Source: Lysobacterales bacterium (GTDB lineage Bacteria; Pseudomonadota; Gammaproteobacteria; Xanthomonadales; SZUA-5). Taken from it: a DNA stretch of 9,738 nt. Shown here in pieces: positions 1-6,672 of the stretch. Numbering within the stretch: the first letter of the stretch is position 1; every line of letters begins with the position of its first letter. Position numbers and translations under genes: made by a program. The notes below the pieces were generated by a model that saw only the letters and a program-made list of their open reading frames with translations, was not told the origin of the DNA and made no database searches. The DNA lies in contig JANJUH010000403.1 of NCBI GenBank assembly GCA_024710675.1, forward strand, positions 1 to 9,738, in the 5' to 3' direction.

Positions 1-733
1 CGGCGGTACCGGCACCGGCAAGACGACCTCGCTGGCGGCGCTGGTCGATTACCGCAACGAGAACTCGTACGGCCACATCATCACCATCGAGGACCCGATC
101 GAGTACGTGCACGAGCACAAGAACTGCATCGTCACCCAGCGCGAAGTGGGCATCGACACCGACACCTTCGACAACGCGCTGAAGAACACCTTGCGCCAGG
201 CGCCTGACGTGATCCTCATCGGCGAGGTGCGCACGCGCGAGACGATGGAGCACGCGATCACCTTCTCGGAAACCGGCCACCTCTGCCTGTGCACGCTGCA
301 TGCGAACAACGCCAACCAGGCGATCGACCGCATCCTGCACTTCTTCCCGGAGGATCGCCGCCCGCAGCTCCTGATGGACATGTCGCTGAACCTCAAGGGC
401 ATCGTCGCCCAGCAGCTCATCCCGACGCCGGATGGCAAGGGTCGGCGGGTGGCGATGGAGGTGCTGCTGGGAACGCCGCTGGTACAGGACTACATCCGCC
501 AGGGCGAGGTGCACAAGATCAAGGACATCATGAAGGAGTCGACGAACCTGGGCATGCGCACCTTCGACCAGAGCCTGTTCGAGCTTTACCAGGCCGGCGA
601 GATCAGCTACGAGGATGCGCTGCGCCACGCCGACTCGGCCAACGAGGTGCGCCTGCGCATCAAGCTCGCCCAGGGCGGCGACGCGCACACGCTCAGCGCC
701 GGCATGGAAGGCGTGGAGCTGATCGAGCGCTGA
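1..733 (+). CDS. pilU: Type IV pilus retraction ATPase PilU (5' end missing)
   Basis: PilU is a cytoplasmic hexameric AAA-like ATPase of the PilT/GspE family that assists PilT in type IV pilus retraction and twitching motility. Reading from base 2, 243 residues are present before TGA at 731-733. The family is usually about 380 residues, so roughly 140 N-terminal residues (PAS-like domain) lie outside the window. Visible motifs in order: Walker A GGTGTGKTTS at bases 2-31, the Asp box TIEDPIEYVHE from base 83, Walker B DVILIGEVR at 206-232, and the His box HLCLCTLHANNA at 278-313. The His-box wording and QREVGID are typical of PilU rather than PilT. The C-terminal part (EISYEDALRHADSANEVRLRIKL) also matches PilU. 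pilT normally lies just upstream in gammaproteobacteria, but that cannot be seen here. Downstream the gene converges on the minus-strand channel gene. The reading frame is intact with no unusual residues. Confidence 0.95.
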   Translation, partial: GGTGTGKTTSLAALVDYRNENSYGHIITIEDPIEYVHEHKNCIVTQREVGIDTDTFDNALKNTLRQAPDVILIGEVRTRETMEHAITFSETGHLCLCTLHANNANQAIDRILHFFPEDRRPQLLMDMSLNLKGIVAQQLIPTPDGKGRRVAMEVLLGTPLVQDYIRQGEVHKIKDIMKESTNLGMRTFDQSLFELYQAGEISYEDALRHADSANEVRLRIKLAQGGDAHTLSAGMEGVELIER

Positions 734-781
734 GGCGGGGGCGGCAGGACGTGATTTGGTAAGTGGTAAGTGGTGGTTGGC

Positions 782-809
782 AAAAGCGTCGGCATGAAGG
801 CCGACCCAC
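782..809 (-). repeat. REP-like palindrome, copy 1 (GTGG head)
   Basis: On the minus strand this begins GTGG, continues GTCGGCCTTCATGCCGAC, and ends CGCTTTT. The arms GTCGGC and GCCGAC pair perfectly around CTTCAT. It shares the GTGG head, the central TTCA and the GCTT tail with four other copies in this window. Orientation is opposite to copy 2, with the heads facing each other 17 bases apart. A GTAG/GTGG head followed by a palindrome is typical of REP elements mobilised by RAYT transposases. No RAYT gene is present here. Confidence 0.65.
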
Positions 810-826
810 AGGGGTGCGGCGCGCTT

Positions 827-858
827 GTGGGTCCGGATTCATCCGGACGCTTCTCCGG
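827..858 (+). repeat. REP-like palindrome, copy 2 (GTGG head)
   Basis: GTGG is followed by GTCCGGATTCATCCGGAC, an 8-bp perfect stem around TC, and then GCTTCTCCGG. All 32 bases are repeated exactly on the opposite strand at 6641-6672. Because it lies just after pilU, its hairpin could also help protect or end the pilU transcript, which is a known side role of REPs at 3' ends. That role is inference. Confidence 0.7.
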
Positions 859-886
859 GCTACTGCCACTCGCCACTCACGACTGA

Positions 887-903
887 GCGCGCCGCAGGCG
901 CGC
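887..903 (+). terminator. Candidate terminator hairpin between convergent genes
   Basis: GCGCGCC at 887-893 and GGCGCGC at 897-903 form a perfect 7-bp GC stem with a GCA loop. It lies about 150 bases after the pilU stop and about 65 bases beyond the channel stop, so it could serve either transcript. There is no T-run on either side, so it is not a canonical intrinsic terminator and could simply be part of the intergenic repeat. Confidence 0.3.
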
Positions 904-942
904 GGACCACTCACCAGGTTGTGGCAAGGGAATGGTCGCGGA

Positions 943-963
943 GGGCGCGGCAGCGCTGCGCCC
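943..963 (-). terminator. Candidate terminator hairpin after the channel gene
   Basis: GGGCGC at 943-948 pairs with GCGCCC at 958-963 around a 9-base loop. On the minus strand the hairpin begins three bases after the stop codon of the channel gene, a position suited to ending its transcript. No T-tract follows on the minus strand, so the assignment is tentative. Confidence 0.3.
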
Positions 964-966
964 CGC

Positions 967-3900
967 TCAACTCTCACGCCGTATGTGCACATCCAGCTGC
1001 GGATAGTCGATGGTGATGCCGCGCTCGCGGAAAGCCTGGGCGATGGCCTGATGCAGCCCATCGCTGGCGCGCAGGCGATCGCTCATCCGGGCGACATGGC
1101 AACGGAGCTCGAAATCGAGGGTGCTGGCCCCGAAGCCCATGAGCAGGACCATCGGCGCCGGATCGGTGAGGACCTCGGGCTGCCGGCCTGCGACTTCGAG
1201 CAAGGTCTGCTGCACCAGGCTCGGCGGGCTGTCGTAGGACACCCCGACCTTGACGATGATCCGGGTGACGGTGTCCGACAGCGTCCAGTTGACCACCTTC
1301 TCGGTGAGAAAGGCCTTGTTCGGCACGACCACTTCTCGGTTGTCCCAGTCGACCAGCGTTGTCGCACGAATGTCGATGCGCGCCACCGTGCCACTGAACT
1401 CGCCGATGGTGACGGTGTCACCCACTCGTACCGGGCGCTCGAAGAGCAGGATCAGTCCGGAAACGAAGTTGGCGATGATTTCCTGCAGGCCGAAGCCGAT
1501 GCCGACACCGAGCGCGGCAACCAGCCACTGCAGCTTGTTCCACTCCAGGCCCAGCAAGCCCAGTGAAGCGACGATGCCGACCAGGATGATCGCGTAACGG
1601 CACAAGCTGGTGATCGCATACTGCGTCGCCGGCTCCAGTGCCAGCGGCCGCAACAGCAGCTGCAGCAGCCCGGGCAGGTTGCGCGAGGCGATGACCATCA
1701 GCACCACGGCGAGCAGCGCGCCCAGTACGGCGAGCAGCGAGACGGGTGCCAGTGTCTCGCTGCCGTCGACGGTGCGCGAGACCGACCATAGTGTGATGTC
1801 GTCCAGTACGGCCAGGGCCGGTGCCGTATCGGCCCAGATGGCGAGCAGCCAGACGCCGGCCACCAGTGTTGCGGTGACGCCGAGCAGGGCGCGGACCTGC
1901 TGGCTGATGTCGTCGAGGGTGATCTCGTGGCCGGTGGCAGCGTCGATGCGCGGGCCCTCCTCGGCCGCCGTTGGCACGCTGTCGGGGCTCGCCGAGGCGC
2001 GTTCGGCCGCCAGTCGCCGGGCACTCAGCACGAGCGCCCGCGCGGCCAGGTGATAACCCAGCCAGACCACGAGTACCGCGCTCGCAGACACCAGCAGCAG
2101 GCGCGTCAGCACCAGGGCGGTGTAGACGTAGCCCACGGCAATACCCAGCGCGAGAGCGATGGCGGTGACCGGTGCCAGCAGACGGGTCAGGCGCGCCCGA
2201 CGACTGACCGGTGTCCCGGCGGTCGCGCCGCGGGGCAGGAAGAAGCCCGGGGCGAACAGCCGCCACAGGGCGGCCGCCAGCAACAGTTCGAAACCGATCA
2301 TCGCGATCCGTGGCAACACGTCGATCGCCGATTCCTGACCCCACAGGCGGGCGGTTGCACCGATGCCCAGCAAGGCCATCATCGGCAGCACCATCAGCGC
2401 CGGACCGCGACGAAGCACCTCGCGGCGCGCGCGCGGGAAGCGGAAGTGGCGGTGGCCGATGCCCTCTTCGCGCCCGAGCTCCTGCAGGCCGAGGCCGAGC
2501 AACCACAGCATGCCGCTCCAGTGCAGGCTGTGGCCGATCGCCGCGAGTTGCGGCCAGGCCTCGGCCTCCGCACGCAGCAGCCAGCCGCCCAGCCAGCACA
2601 GCAGCGGGCCGGGCAGGACGCGGAGGACGCTGGCCAGCAACGCGGACAGGGTATGGATGAAACGGTCTTGACGGACCTGGCGCGTCGCGGCCCCGGCGGT
2701 CAGCACCTGTCGCCAGAGCATCCCGCGCAAGGCCCAGAGCAGCCCGCTGAGCGCGACGATGAGCGCCGCCGTCCACGGCCTCGCACCGAGCAGGGCGGTC
2801 AGCGCACCGAGGTCGAGACCCTGGTCGGCACTGCCTGGGGGTGCCAGCATGCTGGCCGGGCGTTGGCCTTGCAGCAACTCGCTCAAGGGCAGGTGCGAGC
2901 GCGCCCACAGCAGTTCGCGGTCGAGCAGGAGCGTGAATTCGCGGGTGCTGTCGCGGAGCTCGACGATCGCCCGCTCGGCGAGCGCGAGCTGTTCCAGCAA
3001 CTGGCGGTTGGCGACTTCCAGGCGCGTGCTGAGGTCCGACCAGGTCGCCAGCAGACGCTGCGCCTCCTCGCGCCGGTCGATGTCGAGGCGCGACAGGTCA
3101 ACCGCGGCAGTCCCGTCCTCTGCCTCGCGATGCACGTCGCGCAGGTCGAGTTGCAGCAGACGGGCCTCGGCGGCGCGATCGAGCACGCGCGCGAGTTCGC
3201 GCTCCAGCTCGGCCTGGTCTGCCAGCCGCCGGCGTTCGCTGCGCAACAGTCCACCCACGATCGCACTGCCCTGGCCGCCCAGGTCCAGGCGTTCGCGGGT
3301 GTCCTCGAGGGCGCGGCGAGTTTCCTCCTGGCGTCGCAGCAGGGTTTCGGCTGTGCCCTGCCATTCGCGGCTGTCGGCGACGGTCTGGGCCAGTTGCTCG
3401 ACGGCCTCCAGGTTGGCCTCGGCGTAGCGGGCCAGGTCTGCCGGTACGGCCGCCCGCTGTGCCGCGATGTCGGAGCGCAGCGCCGCGATCTCCGCACCGG
3501 TGGCTTCGGCAATGCGTTGGGCCAGCCAGGCCACGCGGCTCTCCGCATCGTTCGCGGCGCGGCGTGCCAGGCGCCGCTCCAGCGTCAGCAGGTGCAGGCG
3601 CGAGGGCAGCAGGGCCTGGCGCTGCTCCAGCACGACCCGTTCGGCCTGGCGCAAGCGCTCGCTGGCCTCGATCAGGGCCTGCCTGGCTTCGACGGCGGCC
3701 GGCGGCTCGGATAGTGGCGCCAGGGTGCTGCGCCGGCCCAGCTCATCGAAGGCGGCGAACAATTCGCTGCGGCTGCGCTCGGTCTCTGCCAGACGGCGGT
3801 CCACGGTCTGCTGTTCGGCATTCGCCGTCGCCAGCCGCGAACGCTCCTGTTCGAGGCGAGCCTGCAGGTTCCTCAAGTCCGACTGTTGCGGAATGCCGGC

Positions 3901-4977
3901 GCGCCACGCCAGCAGTTGCTCGCGCGGGCTCTCCGCCAGGGTCGCGGCGATCGTGCCGATCCGATCCTCCCAGCTCTCCGAGTCGGCCAGCAGGGTGTCG
4001 AGCTGGGCAGCCAGTTCCACGATCCTGCGCTCGGCTGCGAGGGCCTGCTCGAGTTCCACCCTGATCGCCTCCGGGATCTGGCCATCGCCGGAAAGTCGGG
4101 CTTCGAGGGCGGCGATGCGTTCGGCTTCGACCGCGATCCGCGGCCGGGTCGGCGCCGCGCTGCTGCCACCATCGAGCCAGCGCCCGAGGATCGCCTGCTG
4201 TTCCTCGGTGGAGACACGCGCGAGGGCGCGGTCCAGTGCCGCCGCCAGCCCGGGCTTGTCGGCGGCGCTGGCGAAGCCGACCCGATAGTCGATGTCGAGC
4301 TCGAAAGCGAGTTCGACCTCATCGATGCCGAGTTTGCGCAGCGCGTGCCGCGTGGTGAGCAGTTCGGCCAGCACGAGCTGCGTTCGGCCGGCCACCAGCG
4401 CGTCCAGGCACTCCTTCAGCAGGGTGCAGCGCTGGATGCGCGCCGGGTCGATGCGTCCGGCGAGCCGGCTCTCGATGTCATCGCCGGCAACGACCGCGAC
4501 CGCCAGTTGCGCCAGATCCTCCGGTCGCACGGGCGGGCTGCCTTTGCGCACCAGGGCGCCAGCCTGGAGCTGGATGTAAGGCCGGGTGAAATGCATCGCG
4601 CCAGCGCGGGCACTGTCGATTGCCGCCGAGCTCAACAGATCGGCTCGGCCGCTGGACAGGGCATCGAGGGCCGCCTGCCAGGATGCCACCCGGACCACTT
4701 CGAAACGCACGCCTTCGCGGCGCGCCAGCAGCGCGAGCAGATCGGCCGCCACACCCTGGTGGCGACCGCGGTCGAAGAAATCGATCGGTGCGAAATCAGG
4801 GTCCGGCGCGACCCGGATCACCTTGGGCAGCGCTTCCTCGGAGGCCGCCGCAGCCGTCGCGCCCGCGAGGGGGGCGAACAGTGCCGCCAACCATGCTGCG
4901 ATCAGCAGGCACGCCAGCCCGGGCCATCCGGGCTGGCGTGCGCTGTGTCCTGACGTCGATGGTGTTTCCGCGCTCAC
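967..4977 (-). CDS. MscS-superfamily (MscK/MscM-type) channel with N-terminal family 3 solute-binding domain
   Basis: 1336 residues in an intact frame. Residues 1-45 are a signal peptide with a hydrophobic run at 20-38. Residues about 52-270 resemble SBP_bac_3, with a DPDFAPIDFF strand and GVAADLLALL helix. R124 and E205 occupy the positions where amino-acid-binding members carry the ligand Arg and an acidic residue. Residues about 280-690 are Glu/Arg/Leu-rich, predicted long periplasmic coiled coil. About eleven hydrophobic segments follow from 734, ending in the MscS pore region (GVGIGFGLQEIIANFVSG, about 1157-1174), the RPVRVGDTVTI beta domain and a cytoplasmic C-terminus. E. coli MscK and YjeP are about 1100 residues and lack the binding domain. 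Family role: inner-membrane tension-gated osmotic release. Ligand gating here is inference. The start is GTG, preceded directly by an in-frame TGA; no good Shine-Dalgarno is seen, and the upstream gene ends 6 nt earlier, so translational coupling is likely. Confidence 0.88.
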   Translation of the reverse strand: MSAETPSTSGHSARQPGWPGLACLLIAAWLAALFAPLAGATAAAASEEALPKVIRVAPDPDFAPIDFFDRGRHQGVAADLLALLARREGVRFEVVRVASWQAALDALSSGRADLLSSAAIDSARAGAMHFTRPYIQLQAGALVRKGSPPVRPEDLAQLAVAVVAGDDIESRLAGRIDPARIQRCTLLKECLDALVAGRTQLVLAELLTTRHALRKLGIDEVELAFELDIDYRVGFASAADKPGLAAALDRALARVSTEEQQAILGRWLDGGSSAAPTRPRIAVEAERIAALEARLSGDGQIPEAIRVELEQALAAERRIVELAAQLDTLLADSESWEDRIGTIAATLAESPREQLLAWRAGIPQQSDLRNLQARLEQERSRLATANAEQQTVDRRLAETERSRSELFAAFDELGRRSTLAPLSEPPAAVEARQALIEASERLRQAERVVLEQRQALLPSRLHLLTLERRLARRAANDAESRVAWLAQRIAEATGAEIAALRSDIAAQRAAVPADLARYAEANLEAVEQLAQTVADSREWQGTAETLLRRQEETRRALEDTRERLDLGGQGSAIVGGLLRSERRRLADQAELERELARVLDRAAEARLLQLDLRDVHREAEDGTAAVDLSRLDIDRREEAQRLLATWSDLSTRLEVANRQLLEQLALAERAIVELRDSTREFTLLLDRELLWARSHLPLSELLQGQRPASMLAPPGSADQGLDLGALTALLGARPWTAALIVALSGLLWALRGMLWRQVLTAGAATRQVRQDRFIHTLSALLASVLRVLPGPLLCWLGGWLLRAEAEAWPQLAAIGHSLHWSGMLWLLGLGLQELGREEGIGHRHFRFPRARREVLRRGPALMVLPMMALLGIGATARLWGQESAIDVLPRIAMIGFELLLAAALWRLFAPGFFLPRGATAGTPVSRRARLTRLLAPVTAIALALGIAVGYVYTALVLTRLLLVSASAVLVVWLGYHLAARALVLSARRLAAERASASPDSVPTAAEEGPRIDAATGHEITLDDISQQVRALLGVTATLVAGVWLLAIWADTAPALAVLDDITLWSVSRTVDGSETLAPVSLLAVLGALLAVVLMVIASRNLPGLLQLLLRPLALEPATQYAITSLCRYAIILVGIVASLGLLGLEWNKLQWLVAALGVGIGFGLQEIIANFVSGLILLFERPVRVGDTVTIGEFSGTVARIDIRATTLVDWDNREVVVPNKAFLTEKVVNWTLSDTVTRIIVKVGVSYDSPPSLVQQTLLEVAGRQPEVLTDPAPMVLLMGFGASTLDFELRCHVARMSDRLRASDGLHQAIAQAFRERGITIDYPQLDVHIRRES
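4909..4941 (-). promoter_or_regulatory. Perfect 14-bp hairpin in the first codons of the channel gene
   Basis: GCACGCCAGCCCGG and its exact reverse complement lie at 4909-4922 and 4928-4941, separated by five bases. On the transcript this covers codons 13-23, just before the hydrophobic core of the signal peptide. Such a stable stem close to the start codon could slow early translation, but chance in GC-rich coding DNA is not excluded. No T-run follows, so it is not an obvious terminator. Confidence 0.4.
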
Positions 4978-4983
4978 TCAGCA

Positions 4984-6489
4984 TCAATTGCCGTAGTTGA
5001 CGCCCTTGACGTTGGCCCGCAGCAGCCGGATCTCGTTGTCGAAGGTGCCGGCCGGGGTCTGGGTGCTGGTACGCGTCCGCACATTGCCGACCAGCGGGGA
5101 GAGCCACAGGTCCATGTCGATCGAGGTGCTGACGCCGAGCGTGGTGGTCGTGATCAGGCGGTCGAAGCGGCAGGCGTTGAAGGTCCCGGCCGGGACAGTC
5201 TCGCTCTCGTCAGCCGAGCGGGTATAGGTTTCCTGATACTGGATGGTCAGCGGGAAGGGCAGTTGCGGGCCGCTTTGCGAGCCGGTGTAGCTCAGGCTAT
5301 AGCTCTCTCCCACCGCGACATTGCGCCGGAACACTGCCGGCGGATTGAAGACCGTGGTCGTCGCCAGCACGCCATTGCTGTAACCCTCGGCCGCGATCGT
5401 GCGCAACTCGGTGGCCGTTTCCTGCGCATAGACGCGGCCGGTCAGCACGTTGTTGCCGTCAAAGGAGTCGATGACGATGACCTGCTGGCCCTGGAAGGTG
5501 CCCGGCCCGATCACGCGCTCGGTGGTCGTGGTGCCGTCGGCCTCGAGGCGCAGGGTGCGGAAGTCGCCGGCGGTGTAGCCCGGATCGCAGGAGGTCAGCG
5601 TGCCACCGCCGCCACCGCCACCGCCGCCGGGCTCCGTGCACAGCGTGACCGGGGTGCCGGCCGGCACATAGACGAAGCGCGAAACCGGCTTGCTCTGGCT
5701 GATGCCATCGAGGGTGTAGGCGAAGGTGGCGTTTTCGCCATCGGCGAAGGTCAGCGTGAAGTTGCCGACCACCGGCAAGGGGAAGCTCGTGGCCGGGCCG
5801 TTGATCTGGTTGAAAGGCGTGCCCGCGGCCGGGCGGTTGAGTTCGCCGGTGAAGGTGCCGTTGGCCTGACGGGAGGCGAGGCCGGTGATCCACTGCGGCT
5901 TGCCGTTGGCGCCATAGGTGTACCAGGCGATGAAGATCGAGTTGCCCTGATGGATCATGCTGAGGCCCCAGCCCGACTCGTTGTTCTTCCACCAGACATC
6001 GGTGTAGTTGGTGGCAGTGGCGCGCGAACCGGTGGTGAACGCGCAGGTCGGCGGATCGGCGACGAAGGCCAGTTTCTCCAGTCGCTTGGACTGGGTGATG
6101 CCATTCACCGTGTAGCCGAAATCCAGCTTGCCGTCGGCCTGCAACTGCAGGCGCGCCTCGCCGATTCGGCTGGTGGCTGTCCAGGCTTGCGCGTTGTTGA
6201 TCTGGTTGAAGGGCTGGCCGTCGAAGCTGTCGATCGGACCCACGTAGCGCCCATCGGCCTGGCGGGTGGCGGCCGCCAGCAGCCACAACACCTTGCCGTC
6301 GGCGCCGTAGGTGTACCAGGCGACGAAGAGGATGCTGCCCTGGTGCACCACGTTGACGCCGTAACCGGCCTCGGACTGGTCGAACCAGATCGCGGTCAGG
6401 TTGACCGGGTCGGGCGTTTGCGCCTGGGCAGGCCGGACGAAGCCGGTGAGGCAGCAGAGGACGAGGATCAGCTTCAGCCAGTGGCGCAT
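4984..6489 (-). CDS. Secreted protein with two ESGWG-type repeats, Gly9 linker and beta-rich C-terminal domain
   Basis: 501 residues. Residues 1-23 form a signal peptide ending AQA. Two homologous repeats of about 114 residues follow: 30-143 (IWFDQSEAGYG, HQGSILFVAWYTYGADG, GYTVNGITQSK) and 161-274 (VWWKNNESGWG, HQGNSIFIAWYTYGANG, AYTLDGISQSK). Nine glycines (288-296) join them to a Ser/Thr-rich C-terminal domain (about 300-501) containing TVPAGTFNACRFD, a wording seen in uncharacterised beta-barrel-like exported proteins. Similar W-x-ESGWG repeats are common in hypothetical exported proteins of Xanthomonadales; I know of no established function. The start is ATG at 6487-6489 with AGGGAG nine bases upstream. 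The stop lies 6 nt before the GTG of the channel gene, so the two are probably co-transcribed. A periplasmic, surface or extracellular location is inferred. No catalytic motif is recognised. Confidence 0.85.
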   Translation of the reverse strand: MRHWLKLILVLCCLTGFVRPAQAQTPDPVNLTAIWFDQSEAGYGVNVVHQGSILFVAWYTYGADGKVLWLLAAATRQADGRYVGPIDSFDGQPFNQINNAQAWTATSRIGEARLQLQADGKLDFGYTVNGITQSKRLEKLAFVADPPTCAFTTGSRATATNYTDVWWKNNESGWGLSMIHQGNSIFIAWYTYGANGKPQWITGLASRQANGTFTGELNRPAAGTPFNQINGPATSFPLPVVGNFTLTFADGENATFAYTLDGISQSKPVSRFVYVPAGTPVTLCTEPGGGGGGGGGTLTSCDPGYTAGDFRTLRLEADGTTTTERVIGPGTFQGQQVIVIDSFDGNNVLTGRVYAQETATELRTIAAEGYSNGVLATTTVFNPPAVFRRNVAVGESYSLSYTGSQSGPQLPFPLTIQYQETYTRSADESETVPAGTFNACRFDRLITTTTLGVSTSIDMDLWLSPLVGNVRTRTSTQTPAGTFDNEIRLLRANVKGVNYGN

Positions 6490-6498
6490 CGGTGTTCA

Positions 6499-6504
6499 CT
6501 CCCT
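6499..6504 (-). promoter_or_regulatory. Ribosome binding site of the ESGWG-repeat protein
   Basis: On the minus strand AGGGAG lies nine bases before the ATG at 6489. It supports this start, which also places a classical signal peptide at the N-terminus. Confidence 0.65.
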
Positions 6505-6577
6505 GTTCGAGTCGGACGAAGCCTCGCCTAAGTCGCAGGGGAGTGCAATCCGACGAAGGGGCGGGTGGGCCAAGCTG

Positions 6578-6603
6578 GTGCGGGTCGGGATTCATCCGCT
6601 TCT
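6578..6603 (+). repeat. REP-like palindrome, copy 3 (degenerate)
   Basis: GTGCGGGTCGGGATTCATCC is followed by GCTTCT. Compared with copy 4 immediately downstream, about four bases of the right stem arm (CCGA-type) are missing, so the palindrome can no longer close fully. It stands in direct tandem with copy 4 and looks like a decayed duplicate. Confidence 0.5.
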
Positions 6604-6633
6604 GTGGGTCGGGATTCATCCCGACGCTTTTCC
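6604..6633 (+). repeat. REP-like palindrome, copy 4 (GTGG head)
   Basis: GTGG is followed by GTCGGGATTCATCCCGAC, a perfect 8-bp stem around TC, then GCTTTTCC. It faces copy 5 tail to tail seven bases away, so the pair can fold into one long hairpin, as REPIN/BIME pairs do. Confidence 0.65.
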
Positions 6634-6640
6634 TCTGGCG

Positions 6641-6672
6641 CCGGAGAAGCGTCCGGATGAATCCGGACCCAC
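6641..6672 (-). repeat. REP-like palindrome, copy 5 (GTGG head)
   Basis: On the minus strand this is identical over all 32 bases to copy 2 at 827-858, about 5.8 kb away and in the opposite orientation. It carries the GTGG head, the 8-bp stem around TC and the GCTTCTCCGG tail. The two identical copies flank the channel/secreted-protein operon. Confidence 0.7.

Larger units (their letters stand above)
759..880. repeat. Composite intergenic repeat with degenerate terminal inverted repeats around a REP pair
   Basis: GTAAGTGGTAAGTGG at 759-773 is a doubled TAAGTGG unit. Its reverse complement matches CCACTCGCCACTCAC at 866-880 at 12 of 15 positions. Between these arms lie two oppositely oriented REP-like palindromes (782-809 and 827-858). 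The block fills most of the gap between the convergent pilU and channel genes and contains no plausible gene. It looks like a small non-autonomous repeat or REPIN-like insertion, but no target-site duplication can be identified by eye. Function unknown. Confidence 0.45.

Noticed and set aside
734..966. Possible small gene or small RNA between the convergent genes
   Set aside because: The open frames there show no ribosome binding site or homology, and the structure is explained by REP palindromes and GC hairpins. No promoter was evident.
1418..2908. 496-codon open frame on the minus strand in a second frame
   Set aside because: It runs in another frame through the transmembrane part of the channel. 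The product is Arg/Pro/Gly-rich low-complexity sequence while the channel frame is clearly homologous to MscS proteins.
1927..3714. 595-codon open frame on the plus strand
   Set aside because: It lies antisense within the channel gene. Its Gln/Arg/Ala-rich translation shows no domain and is the usual shadow of GC-rich DNA.
5603..5632. CCGCCACCG-type triplet repeat as a simple-sequence contingency locus
   Set aside because: It encodes the nine-glycine linker with mixed codons, and triplet changes would only lengthen or shorten the linker. No slippage signal beyond that is evident.
5263..6531. 422-codon open frame on the plus strand
   Set aside because: It is antisense to the secreted repeat protein. 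Its repetitive look only mirrors the two true protein repeats.
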